Below are positions 34,111-45,681 of a DNA stretch of 64,000 nt, one piece after another. Made by a program: the position numbers and the translations under genes. How positions within the stretch are numbered: the stretch's first letter is position 1; each line of letters opens with the position of its first letter. Origin of the DNA: Pegea sp. RAD2-039 (taxonomy: Eukaryota > Chordata > Thaliacea > Salpida > Salpidae); contig JAQGEQ010000080.1 of the NCBI GenBank assembly GCA_034620365.1, forward strand, positions 310,001-374,000, written 5' to 3'. A model generated the notes under the pieces. It ran no database searches. It worked only from the letters and a program-made list of their open reading frames with translations, and was not told the DNA's origin.

Positions 34111-35613
34111 CTAAAGAATTTTAACAGTAAACGGGTCATTAATTTTTGTAAAACAAAGATGCAAATAATTTATTGGTGAGCAAATGCGCCTAATTTCATG
34201 GTGCTTACCGTACTGGGTAAGCTTATGAGAATTGGCAAAATTATTGAGATAGATAATTACTTTATGAAAATCCATTTTCAAAGACTCCCTTGTCAGTTTT
34301 TCACGGTGGCATGAAACAAGAAGTAAGTGACCATAGTAACTAAATGTATTACTATTCTCTAGTTTAATATCATCATCCTTAAATGATTGCTTCCATTCCT
34401 TGATGGCGTTCATTACATAAGAATTATTTAATAATTCTTGTAAGTTTCCTTTAATAAACATAAATTCTGGGTCTTTTATCAGACCAATCCCGACTTTTAT
34501 AGCCATTGATATGGCGATGTTTTCTTGAGCTGTAATTATCACATGTTTGTTTACACTATGTTTCTTTAAACCAGGATTCACAGATCCACTGTATTCTCCT
34601 ATTTGTGAAACATTTTCTATTGTTGAGGTCGGTTTTATGTGTTTTTCTGAATCAGAAGAGTTTTTATCATCTTGGTTTCCACGAGAATTTTGTTGATCAA
34701 TTGCTATGTTTGTTGATGAAGTTTCGTTTTCTTGAGGTTCTTTAGTTTGTTTTTCCATGGTCTGTTTTGATAGTGAATTTTGATTTTTCTTATTGAAACT
34801 TGTAGTTAGCGGTTGTCTACTAACAGATTTATTGCCCTCACTTTCTTTGGTTCTGGTGACAGTTTTTGAAACACATCTGTTCTTTTTGTGTGGTCGCTGC
34901 TTAGAAGCTTTTTTAAGGGATGCAGAAAGAATTTTAGCTTCGTTTAACAGTAGATTGTAGACCTCCTTGTCGACCCCTTTAACAGGGTTGACTTTAACTA
35001 CTCTTTTGATATTCTTCTCATCCGTTTCTTCATTTGAACCGCCATGTCTACTAAACTCAGTTTCTATATCTTTGTCACCTTCTTGATTGAAAGTAACATT
35101 TTTTCCTTTATTGCTACTGGCATCTTCAAAAGTATCTCGTGCATCATTCTCTTTACACAAAAAATTTACATCACTTTTTCTTCCATTATTTTCAACTTTG
35201 TTATTCACCATACTAATCTTAGGACTCTCAAGCTCGTCATTGCTAGAGTCTTGATCAACAAAATAGTATTCAGATTCATCAACAATTTTGTTTTTTGAGC
35301 TCTCTTTATCTTTTTGAAAATTTTTAACCTTCTCTCCCTCATCATCAACAGTCTCAATTATTCTTAGACTTTCGCCTATTCTGGTTGAGTTTCCAGTACC
35401 ATTGATGTTTGAACACACATTATCTTCTGCAATATTACCATCTTGTTTAATTTTGTCATTATGTTGGGCTGTTTTCATGAGCTCTTCAAGATTTTGACGG
35501 ATTTCATCTGGAAAGTTGTTTAAAATACATGGATCAAACTCACACAAATCCTGTAGGCTGTAACTTTTGGTGACTTGGAATTGGTTTATATGAGGTTCAC
35601 GTAAATTGGCCAT
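34111..35613 (-). CDS. 500-aa protein with UBM-like N-terminal motif, otherwise unrecognised
   Basis: The frame is intact from ATG (35613) to TAG (34111). Residues 26-45 (FDPCILNNFPDEIRQNLEEL) match the pattern of ubiquitin-binding motifs of REV1 and Pol iota (D-P-x-x-L-x-x-[L/F]-P-x-[D/E]-I-[R/Q]), with Phe in place of the usual Leu before Pro. Residues about 50-355 are low-complexity, charged and probably disordered, with a basic patch KKASKQRPHKKNR. Residues about 357-500 look like a folded helical domain, starting HVIITAQENIAISMAIK, which I do not recognise. A good 3' splice site (ATTTTTCAG) ends at 35635, 21 nt before the ATG, and the frame stays open back to it. This may therefore be the last exon of a longer protein rather than a complete one. 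REV1-like identity is possible but unsupported by the C terminus. The function is not established. Confidence 0.6.
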   Translation of the reverse strand: MANLREPHINQFQVTKSYSLQDLCEFDPCILNNFPDEIRQNLEELMKTAQHNDKIKQDGNIAEDNVCSNINGTGNSTRIGESLRIIETVDDEGEKVKNFQKDKESSKNKIVDESEYYFVDQDSSNDELESPKISMVNNKVENNGRKSDVNFLCKENDARDTFEDASSNKGKNVTFNQEGDKDIETEFSRHGGSNEETDEKNIKRVVKVNPVKGVDKEVYNLLLNEAKILSASLKKASKQRPHKKNRCVSKTVTRTKESEGNKSVSRQPLTTSFNKKNQNSLSKQTMEKQTKEPQENETSSTNIAIDQQNSRGNQDDKNSSDSEKHIKPTSTIENVSQIGEYSGSVNPGLKKHSVNKHVIITAQENIAISMAIKVGIGLIKDPEFMFIKGNLQELLNNSYVMNAIKEWKQSFKDDDIKLENSNTFSYYGHLLLVSCHREKLTRESLKMDFHKVIIYLNNFANSHKLTQYGKHHEIRRICSPINYLHLCFTKINDPFTVKIL

Positions 35614-35634
35614 ACTTAATATATAAATGTCTTT

Positions 35635-38600
35635 CTGAAAAATATTACTAATATTAAAAATATTTCAATGTGAAGAAAACTATATTGATTTTTTATAATT
35701 TTAGATTTTTTCATAAACTATAAACAAAATTAAATTTAATTAAGAAGCTGCAATTCGAAACAGTGTATTAATGTTTAACTATTTTAATGGAAAATGAATT
35801 TTGTGATTATTATAACTATATAAATATAATAACGCATGATTATAAACAAACGCAATATTTAAATTTTGAATAAATGCTAATATTTTTTAATAGCAAAAAA
35901 TAATCAAATATCAAAAAAAAGTTTATTATAATATTTTCAAGGAAAAGTAAAATTTTTCCAAAGTTGTACTAGAAATGTTAGGCATACAAAATAATAATAA
36001 ATCATAATAATAATAATATAGCAAAAACCCTTCAAGAAAATATTTATACAAATGGAACAAAAAAAGAGAATCCTCTTAATATAAATCCAACCATTTTTAA
36101 TAGGAAGGTATTTTTCTAAAAAACAAATCAAACTTTCAGATTAAGAAAAATTATTTTTAGAGTACTTGGTTAATGTTTAAAGTGTATTACTTTAAAATAC
36201 TTTGATAGAACAAAATTCCTATTAGGGGTTCCTATAAATAAATTATTTGTGACCTATTAATTAGATGACTAATGTGATAAATAATTAACTTTATCTATTA
36301 TTATTGGATTTATAAGTTAAATACAAAAAAATAAACTTGACAAGAATTTTTTTTTTAATTAATATAAAGTTTTTTTTTGTCTAGAGAAAATTTTTAATCA
36401 TTTAAAAATTATATTTTGTATGCTAGAAAAGAACATGGCATTAAAAGGGAGAAAACATACAATTTATGAATGATTAAATCATACATTAAATAAGTATAAA
36501 ATAACAATTTTGTTTAGTTATTTGTGAATATTTCACAAAACAATGAATAGGAATAGATACAACATATAATTATATATGTAAAATATGTGAAAAAATACAG
36601 ATTTTTTCTATAAAAATTAACTAAAAGAAAATAAAAGCAATAAGTATATATATATAACAATAGTAAAATGCTACATTTTTATGATTACAATTATTTTTTA
36701 TTACTGGTTGATTATTTTATACCTTATTCATAACTTTGACAGGTAGTATTATTTAATTGAATAACCTAACTTGAAACTTTATATAATTATAATAAAAAAT
36801 TGTCGAATACAAATTCATAATAGATGAAGATAATAGGTTAGTGAATAAAAAATAATAAAGAGTTAATGTAGTTTTATATTTGAAAAAAGATTTTTGCACT
36901 AAAAAATGCCTTCTTTAAAAATGCCGTCTTTAAAAAATCCCCAAAATGAACTCTACTTTTTACTGACTAAACAAAAATAGTTTAATTTTTGGTATTCGTT
37001 ATTCTAAAATAAATGATTTTAATGTTTTCTCAATTTTTTCACAAAAATAATAATGAGAATATACTAAATTATTAGAAATTTATAGAATAAACTGTTATGT
37101 ATACAATTGAAAGGATTTTTTTTAAATTTATCATTGTAAAAGTAAATTTATAAATAATTAAGTAACTTATAAAGTGATTGAACATTAATAATTTCAATTG
37201 TAAAATCAAAAGATAAATTGTTTTTATTTGGTTACTATAAAAAATTTGAAAATTAATGTTAATTTTGTGTTTCTTCATTTAAGTATAGTTGATTTTGAAC
37301 TTAGGTGAAATAAAGAGCTATTTATATTAAACAAATATTCTAAAGTAAGTTGGTAATATGCTGATAAAAATATTATAAAAATGTACACATTAAAAGACAA
37401 TAAAAGCTATTTAATGAAAATATTTTTTTATATTAAACATTACAATTTAAAAACTGTTAGCTTTTCGTCATGTCAATCAATCGTCATAAGTTAAAAGTTA
37501 TGAAATGTTTAAAATTTGCAGCTTCAAATTATTAATTTTCAGTATAAGGAATTATTAATAATCAGTTTTAAGTCTATTTTTTAAGTCTTAAAAACTAAGT
37601 TTCTATTTTGCTATACACTGTTCTTATTGTGTTAAGAAGCTTTGTAAAGTTGCTCTTGGGTTGTATAGTCATGGTAATGCAGTGAGCGATAATTCAAATA
37701 AGATGGTTGGATATTTAGAAACTCTAATTTAATTTGTTTATCTGAGTTACATTTATGCTAGATTTACTTATAGAGTTCAAAACCTGGATTTTTATATAAA
37801 TTCTATATTTATAGAAAAAGTGAGCTTTAAAATAAAATCGTATTTTTTGCAAAAAACGTTTGAAATAAAACATTAAAGTAGAAAAAGAATAAAATTTTAA
37901 TAATATTATTTATTATGTTTATAAAATCGTTTTTGTCTTGTATTTTTTAGTTAAAAGCTTTTGAATAGCGCACAGAAAAAGGCAAAACTATTCTAGCTAC
38001 AAATCCTACCCTACTTTTTGTGATAAAGCATATGTTCTCATAATAAATGACAATAATTATATTAAAATAGGGAATGTAAATTAAACTTCACCAAATAAAA
38101 GTTATTATTTATCTAATTATAATGATTTTTATACAGTTATAAGCAAATTTTTCTTACTGAATAGAACAACCAATGGTAGTTTTTAATTTAGTTCTTAACA
38201 TTTTCAAAGGTTGTGCTATTTACTGAAATTTTATTTTCACTAATATTGGGCAATTATTTTGAATTTGTTCTTAAATAATTTATCTGTATCAAGTTCCTGC
38301 ATTTAAACTTATTCACAAACTTTGATCATAACTTGATTTTTTAATAACTGTTATTTTATTAAGGTGGTGATAATGAGGTCATTGGAAGCAGAATAATTTA
38401 TGATTAATGATCATATATATAAAAGTTGATATTCAAAATCACTTGCATGCAGAAAAACGATAAGTAAAAACAAAAAGTAATTCTTGTTTACCGATTTCTA
38501 ATGTAGATTTTCATGATGATTCCCGCCTAATTAACAACTTATTGTATCCTTGTACTTTGTTGAAGGTTAAAAATTCTTTGATGAATGTCTTGTAGTAAAT

Positions 38601-39934
38601 TACACAAGTTAGATGTTGATTGATTTTAATTTTTCATTAAATATTGCAGCTGCAGTAAATAAACATTTTTTTATCTTTACTACTATTTTAGAATGTTCTT
38701 ATTCTTTTTTTATTTATAACTTTACCAGCGTTCATCGTTTATGTAATTTTATCATAAAGTTGTTATTTTATTTAAAAGTTCCTGTTCTCTTAACTATCAT
38801 TCAGTTGATCTCTTTTTATTAAAATAATCGCAACCTCTTACTTCAATGTGGCTATCTTTCACTCGACGCTTCTCTTTCTTTCTCTTACTTCATATCTCAC
38901 TCCGGAAGTTTCAACGGAGGTTTATTATGTCTATAAACATCTTTTTCATATCGGCTTTATTTTTTATCATATCATATGTAAGATTAAAGCATCGATAAGT
39001 CAATCTTACCAAAAAATAGTTTTCAGGTAAAATATTTCCTCCAACAAACTGAAACAATAATTCTGCGCAGTTTATTTCTAAATAAGAAATCAAGATTTTA
39101 TCAATTTTTCAAATATATTGAAATATTATACTCTTATTTGATATTAGCCACATCATTTGTCTTTAAAGTAAATTTCTTCAACTGTTCGAGAAGACTCTAA
39201 AACTAATAAAAGAATCTTTATTTTTTTTCACTTATTATTCTATATTTGTTTTCTTTATCAGTTCTGTGAATACTTTTTCGAAGTTCAAAGTTTAATTTTT
39301 AACTTTTTTGAAAGTTTGTTGCTGAACATTAAAATTGAAAATAATTGAACACTCTAGCTAGCGCTTTTTAATAAGTTTAACAAATGAGTGTTTATAATAA
39401 AACAAGACTGTTTGTAAAACTATAGTTTACAGCATTATTTTTAACTTTAAATATTAGAACAAAATTTGAATGAACAATATTTAAGCGAGGTCTTCGATAA
39501 TGTTTTTATATAAGTAAAGGTTTCTATAAAATGAGTTAAGAACCCTTCGACTTTTTTCTGTTTCTTTTTAAGTAAGATTATTTGTTATGACCTAGATGTC
39601 ATCTTATAAACGTTAAAATCCCGAGTTATAATCTTTTGAAATTCAAATATTGTTTGTAGCTATTTAAAAGCAACCTTATACAAGTTTGTAAATGGGTGAA
39701 CAACAATACAATTTTTGTAAAAAATTCACTCACATTATTTTTGTGAGAAATTTATTTGGTTTAACCGAATAATATAACCAAACGTACTTAAAACGCTTAT
39801 GTCAGTTTACGTTTAAGTATAAGCACAACAAATTAAAAAATTTCTTAGTTTTATAAGGTAACAACTAATCCTAAGAAAAAAACAAAAAAAAAACATTTTT
39901 TTGTAATTAAGAAGTCATGCATCCGAAACTGACT
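35635..39934. other. A+T-rich intergenic stretch
   Basis: This is very A+T-rich, with TATATA and poly-A/T runs. I see no exon chain on either strand. If the UBM-like gene has upstream coding exons, they should lie here on the minus strand, but I could not find them. Around 38840-38940 the sequence is a little less A+T-rich (CTCCGGAAGTTTCAACGGAGG), with no open chain. Confidence 0.4.
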
Positions 39935-41760
39935 TTAGGAACCAAACACCATTTTAATATGGTTGTCTAAAATCTCATTGGGGTCTTCTTTCAGTGATTC
40001 AAGTAATAAATGTTGAAACCTTATTATTTGAGCTTCTTGCACTGCAAGAAGCTTCAGTGAGAGAACTTTCGAAAACTTTTCTGGATGGTCGTTTGCCAGT
40101 TTTTTTTCTTTACTGTTATAAGAGTTTATAATTTAATTAATTAAGAAGTTAACAAATAAATTAACAATGCAAAAAGTCCTCTTTCGGTCTTAAAAGTCCC
40201 GATATAAAAAAAATCTAAAGCTATAAGAAAAAATTTGCTTAAAAATATCTCACCTTTTAAAAACAGCTTGTGGTAATTCAGCATGCTTCTGAATTATTAA
40301 ATCTTGTTGATTATCTAATAAAGGTATTCAAAGAATTATATTTTAATTATTATCTTTATAAAATGAATAACCTTTAAACTAGCGATGACTAATTTGTTAT
40401 TACAAGCTGCGATTATTTACGCCGTAATTTAGGTGCTTACTGTTTTAATTCAATTTTAGTTTTATTTTCCTAATTTCAAGCCAATAATGTGCAGATTACT
40501 TACAAACTATTATAAAATTAAGTAAAGTTTTTTTCAAATTTCTGTCAGAAAGGTAGCAAAATTCATTTTACTTACGAATATAAAGAAAAAACATAGCTAT
40601 TAAAAGAGAAAAACTATGTAAGAACTACCTTCAATCTTTAACAAATTAAGTTTCTCAGAGCAGTTTTCAAATTGAGCCGCAACAAAGAATTCATGATTGC
40701 TTGTACTTTGTAATTCATCTTCACTATCCACGTCAGTGAGTTTCTTCAAAAATTAAAATTGTTTACTATATTTTCTCTATTTTATTGAATAGAGAGTATA
40801 ATCAAATCAGTCAAAAATTTCAGAAATCAAATCTTATTATATCAATCAATGAGTGTACTTTATTTATGTCAAAGTTTAAATTAAAAACATATGGACACTT
40901 TTATTTGTTATTTTATTTCCATTATTTCTTAGAAATCTGTGGCAAGTTTTCTCAGAAAAGTTTATTTAAAAAATCAGCCTAACCACGTTCTTACGATTTC
41001 TTGATACAAATTATAACTAGTATAATTAAACTTTTAATTTAAGTTTCAGAAGAACTTCAAAAGTTTTAAATGTATTAAAGCTGTAACACCCTCTTTTTCT
41101 GACATAATGATTCTTAGGATTTCCATTTAAAATCAAGGACTTAGTAAATTCTACTCCTATTTGTTTATTTATCAATTTATTATAATAAATGCGAAAGAGA
41201 GTACCTGAAGAGAGGCCCTCGCTAACACAAGTTCTCACAAATAACATCTCTAAGTCAAAAATATAGAACATATATGTAGAATTATACAGTAAAAGAAATA
41301 TGTTTAGCATTTTTATTCAAAATTCAATCACCTTGTAATTTGCTTTCGACTCATCATTGTTACTTTGCTCATATGCTATGTCGTTATAAGTTCTAAAATT
41401 TGAAAAATTTCACTTTTTAATTCTTACATTAAACCATAAAACTTAATTCCAATATGGTAAAAATAAGTTTTTAACTTAAAGCGATATCTTCAAAAGCTTT
41501 TAATTTCAATATAATTAAAAAAATTTAAATGAAAGAAATGTTTATTGTCCTACAAGCTAGTTTAGGAAATGTTATCGTAACTCATACCTATTACAATATT
41601 TTTTGAAAGCTTGTCTAAGAAGTTGTAAAGCTTTTGTGCTATTTTAAATAACTTACATGAAATTATCATTCAAATTAGCAGATACTCCTCCTGAATTTTT
41701 ACTAAGTTTCGGAGATTTCTTCGGTGTGACCTTTTTTAAAGCGCTGTTTTTTATTTCCAT
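39935..41760 (-). CDS. small multi-exon gene, unrecognised helical protein
   Basis: On the minus strand, exon A (41760-41657) begins MEIKNSALKKVTPKKSPK. Exon B ends at 40629 and starts near 40740, exon C is 40314-40254, and exon D is 40112-39935 with TAA. The B-C-D junctions are GT-AG and in frame. The A-B junction is unresolved. The strong donor CAT|GTAAGT is out of phase with the only AG acceptor seen for B. Either a small exon is missing or an internal GTATCT donor in exon A is used. The encoded protein is basic at the N terminus, acidic in exon B (LTDVDSEDELQ) and helical at the C terminus (FSKVLSLKLLAVQEAQII). A transposon end (41177-41275) sits in the first intron. A candidate 3' splice site (TTTTTTCAG) lies 29 nt upstream of the ATG. 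The family is not recognised. Confidence 0.5.
41177..41275 (+). mobile_element. solo end related to the 7431-10149 element
   Basis: TTATTATAATAAATGCGAAA and the following 80 nt align with the left end of the 2.7-kb element (7431-7530), including CTAACACA, TTCT.A.AAATAA.ATCT and AAAAATATAGA. No matching inverted right end was found within about 3 kb. It is therefore a truncated copy or a one-ended remnant, lying in an intron of the minus-strand gene. Confidence 0.55.
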
Positions 41761-41789
41761 AATTACTTTTAGATGAATTTTAATCAACA

Positions 41790-44436
41790 CTGAAAAAATA
41801 TATGGTTAATTAGGTTATATAGTCTCATAAAGAAAAGGTTTTTCTTTAAAAATTATAAAATAATTAAAAATTACTAAATATAACCAATATACATGAGCCT
41901 ACAGTTTTGCAATTTAAAAATAAATCAATTCTGTGCTATTTGGAGAACAGAAACTTTTTTCTTACCAAAAAAGTGTTCTTTTACCGCTAAACTTGATTTA
42001 AGCTTTTATAGTTTTTCAAAAATTTATACTAATCTACGTTTATCATACACAAAAGTAAGTTAGTTTAAAATGAAATATGTAAATTAATATAACAGACTAT
42101 TAACTTTAATTTTAAACTAAACTTATAACTAAGTTTGTACGAATAAATTATTTGATACTAGATAATACAATTTTAAAGCTATAATTAAAATTCTGCTTTA
42201 AGAATTATAAATTATATTTTAGAAGACTAACCTTTAAAAAACTGTAAAAAAAATTTTTTTCACACAAAACGAATTACTTCAGCTGTGTTTTGTTTACAAT
42301 TTAATGTTTTTCTTAACCGTTTTATACGATTTAGTTATTTATTTACCATTTCAGGAGACTAAAACAGCACATGGAACTTTATAAAATTACAACATATTTT
42401 AAACAAATGGTTATTTAATCAGCTTTTGTATAAACGTTTCATGCAACTTCATTCAAAAAAGTTTTTTAAAGTTTTGTAAAGATTTTTATCTGATCAAATC
42501 GGAATTACATTATACCAGTGACGACAGTTAATTGTTAAATAAGAGCTGAAACCATGTTTATTTCATTATTATTTTTCTTTTGAATAGATTAATGTCGTTG
42601 CTTATTTTTAGTTTACCATGAATACTTACCATCAAGCCTTTTTTTGTTAATATTAACTTTTATTACTTCCATAAAAGCACTTATTTTGTAAATAAAGTAA
42701 ACAAACCCTAAAGGTAATTTCTAATTTATCTGATAACCCTCTGGATTAAATCAATTAAAACTAATTGGTTATAAAAATATAAAATAAAGAACTAAGTAAC
42801 ACAAAAATGTAGCTAGTAAAAAAATTTGATTATTTCTCTGTTTTCAAACTTCAATTTTTATTTCCTAATATTTATTTTAGTATCTATCTGTAACTCGATT
42901 AATTAGAATATTAGAATAAACTTCAAATAATCAAATTAAAGCTATTTTACAATAATTTGCAAAAAATGATAAAAAATTATCCCAAGCACTACTAACTAGT
43001 ACCTCACAGAAAAAGTTATTAACTTCTCAAGCATTTGTTAAATCTCTTAATCATGTTTGAGTATAATTTTATCAGATAGTATTAAGTATTACCCTGAGGC
43101 AATTGTCTGAAAATATGAAAAAAATAATGTTTTTTTGAAAAAACCATAAGTGAATTTATCAAGAAAAAGTTCATATGCGTTATGTTATATTAATTTTTTT
43201 CAAACAAAATGAGAAAATTATCAGATTATTGCGGAATAAAAAAAACTATTTAAAAAGTTATGGTTTTTACTCATAAAATGAATTTGCAAAAACTGCATTC
43301 ATTAAGTAAGTGATAAATAATTTTCTTTTCAACAAGCCGCGAGTTTTTGTCCTATATTTATATAAAAGTTAAATAATGCCTGCTTATGTTTAAGCAGTGG
43401 AGATTTACAAACATTTTTAGAATTTGGTTTCTAAATTACAAAATTCAAGTTTTTATGATGAAAATTAGGAAAGTTAATGAAAACTATTAAAGAATTTTTA
43501 GACTGGATTTGTTGGCGCTATATGAAATTTATGTTGCGTCTTTTTTATGTTCTAGCAAAAATAACATATGAACTTTGCTAATATTTTTTTTGTTTTGTAA
43601 TAAAGATAAATTTTAATAAGAATTTGATACTCTTTCTTTTAAAAGATTGTCTTTTAAAAACACAACTTGACTGTAAATGTACCACACATTTCTCAACCGT
43701 GGCAAACTATCATACATTTTGAAACATTGGCTTCCCAACAAACTGGTCGATAAGCTTAAACTATTTTTCTCTTGATAGGTCCTTTTTTGATAGAATATTA
43801 ATGGCTTCTAAGTAATTATAAAAACGAATTCTGATTTTATTGAATTATATTTACTTAAGAACTAATAATATTTAGATTGAAATAACTTAGAATAACTTAG
43901 ATCTAAACTTCTCTTCAGATTTGAAGTCGAGTGTCGAGTAAATAATAAGTTAATTTTCAATAACACAGCTAACTACCAGGCCTCTGATTCCAAATACACT
44001 TACAAACTACACCTTTATTCGTATCTACATTTATACTTAAGCTTCATAGATCATACTTCGCTTAAAGGTAATTGTCACTGAAGGAAAAAAGATCAAAAAC
44101 TGAATTACCAATATTAAGCTTTAAGTGTTTGTAAAAATGGAAAACAGAAACTTTTTTGTTGTTTTTCTCCAAATTTTATTTTTAAGTTAGAAACTGATTT
44201 TAAAAAACTTCGGATTTGATTCTGAATTAAGTTACTGGTTGTTGAAATAACTTCCTTTCGACATTTCAGATGTCAATCTTTCACTTTACAAGCTGCTCTT
44301 CTAAGTGAAATTTAAAAAAAAAAACAATAAATGATCTGGATGATATGAAATCTGTTACTGTCAAGCTACATTCACTTCTAAGAAAGTTTCTAGTTTCTAT
44401 TGAAGATAAAATAAGGAATTCAAAAATAGGACATGT
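41790..44436. other. intergenic stretch with an old repeat copy at its right end
   Basis: This is A+T-rich with no gene seen. From about 43900 to 44120 the sequence aligns with 45500-45720 of the 5-kb unit at clearly lower identity, so an older copy of part of that unit lies just outside the recent array. Confidence 0.45.
43900..44120 (+). repeat. old degenerate copy of part of the 5-kb unit
   Basis: Shared landmarks with 45580-45720 are a CC(T)CTGA(T/C)TC block, AAATAC.CTTACAAACT and ATCAAAA(A)CTGA. On the minus strand the 3' splice site TTCCTTCAG is kept in this copy, but the following ATG and frame are not. Confidence 0.5.
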
Positions 44437-44977
44437 TATAGCTATTATAAAATAGAGGCTAAATAAATTGGTATTTTAAATAAGAAGCCGATATTAAAAA
44501 ACCTTTACAAGTATCTTAACAGAACTTAAGTTTTGCAAGGTTCTTTTATCAAATGTACCAAGCAATTTCAAGAATTTTGTTTTCTCTATTGCAGTATAAA
44601 ATTGATAAACAACTAGCTTTATTAACTTATCTCATTATTTGTTAATTTATAAAGCCCAAAAGTATAATTTAAATTTCGTTATTTATGTTTTTAACAGTTT
44701 TAATCATTGTTTTAAAATAATAGTTTCGCCTAAAACAAATTTTTTTTGTCTTAAAAGCTTTGATTAAAGTTTTGGATCAGATATGTTTGATTTGATTTTT
44801 GAAATAACTTGTAAGGCGTAACTTGAAGCAACAGAGTATTTCTAATTTTTTCCTCTGGTTAAAGAATGAAAATAATTATATTTGTATTCTACATTATACA
44901 AGTTTTGTAAGAAAAGAAAAATTAGAGTTTAATTCTAGATTTTACAAGTTTTGTAATTCCGTTTGAACCCTATAAAA

Positions 44978-45057
44978 CATGCAATTATCTACTACGTGGC
45001 CTGTAGTAAAAACCCCCTTTGTAAGATTGTCGGGAATTTCCCTGTTATGGAGATAAC
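44978..45057 (+). repeat. conserved 80-bp core, copy 1
   Basis: The core reads CATGCAATTATCTACTACG, then GGCCTGTAGTAAAAACCCCC, GTAAGATTGTC, the 11-bp palindrome GGGAATTTCCC (45032-45042) and TGTTATGGAGATAAC. A TATAAAA (44971) precedes it. GGGAATTTCC fits the NF-kB/Rel consensus GGGRNNYYCC. The core stands out from the A+T-rich unit and is better kept than its flanks in the diverged copies. Confidence 0.6.
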
Positions 45058-45447
45058 TTTTTAAAATAATAATTTCTTTAATTTTTTAAATAATAATTTA
45101 TATTTATTTACAGTATTTCATTTAATTTTTTATTAAATAAATAATCATTATTGAACAAAAATAACTTGGAAAATTATCATTAAAAGTTGATAAAAAAAGG
45201 AAACATATTTACAAATCAAGCTTTTAGTTATATTTTTTAATTAAAGTCTTGTAGCATTAATAAGATCAATAAGCTTGCTTTAAAATTTGCTGGAAGAATT
45301 GGTTTATAATTGATATTTTGTCCTAAGTACCATCAACCATGATCTTATGACAGAAACATTTTTAAACTTTGATTTACACTAATTGCAGCCTTGCTAATAT
45401 GGTGATGTTTCTAAAGGGTCAACAGTATGACAGATCAAAAATTTAAA

Positions 45448-45681
45448 TCAATTAACATGGTTTGAGTTGTCATTATAGTAAATTTTTATCCACAACATTG
45501 TCTGAAACATATTATTATCGTTCTCCGAACAAAATAAGGACATTTCATTACTTTTTATATTATTATGATTACTTTTCAGTCGATTACCTGTCCTCTGACT
45601 CGAAATACTCTTACAAACTGTACCTTCATGCGTATATACAAATATAATTAAAAAGTATACAATCATATTAGGCTTAGACAT
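45448..45681 (-). CDS. 77-codon frame, possible small secreted protein, copy 1
   Basis: The minus-strand ATG at 45681 (MSKPNMIVYFLIIFVYTHEG) opens a frame with a hydrophobic N terminus like a signal peptide. A polar segment with a few cysteines follows. A strong candidate 3' splice site (TTCTTTCAG) lies 8 nt upstream. Copy 2 at 50446-50679 differs by one replacement and one silent change. The older copy near 44000 keeps the splice site but not the frame. The evidence for a real gene is weak; repeat-borne chance is the main alternative. Confidence 0.25.
   Translation of the reverse strand: MSKPNMIVYFLIIFVYTHEGTVCKSISSQRTGNRLKSNHNNIKSNEMSLFCSENDNNMFQTMLWIKIYYNDNSNHVN

Noticed and set aside
44978..45100. 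SL RNA gene reading of the 80-bp core
   Set aside because: A GTAAG follows a short conserved segment in three copies, but the older fourth copy lacks it. A possible stem (TACTAC/GTAGTA) is not kept in diverged copies, and no conserved Sm site follows.
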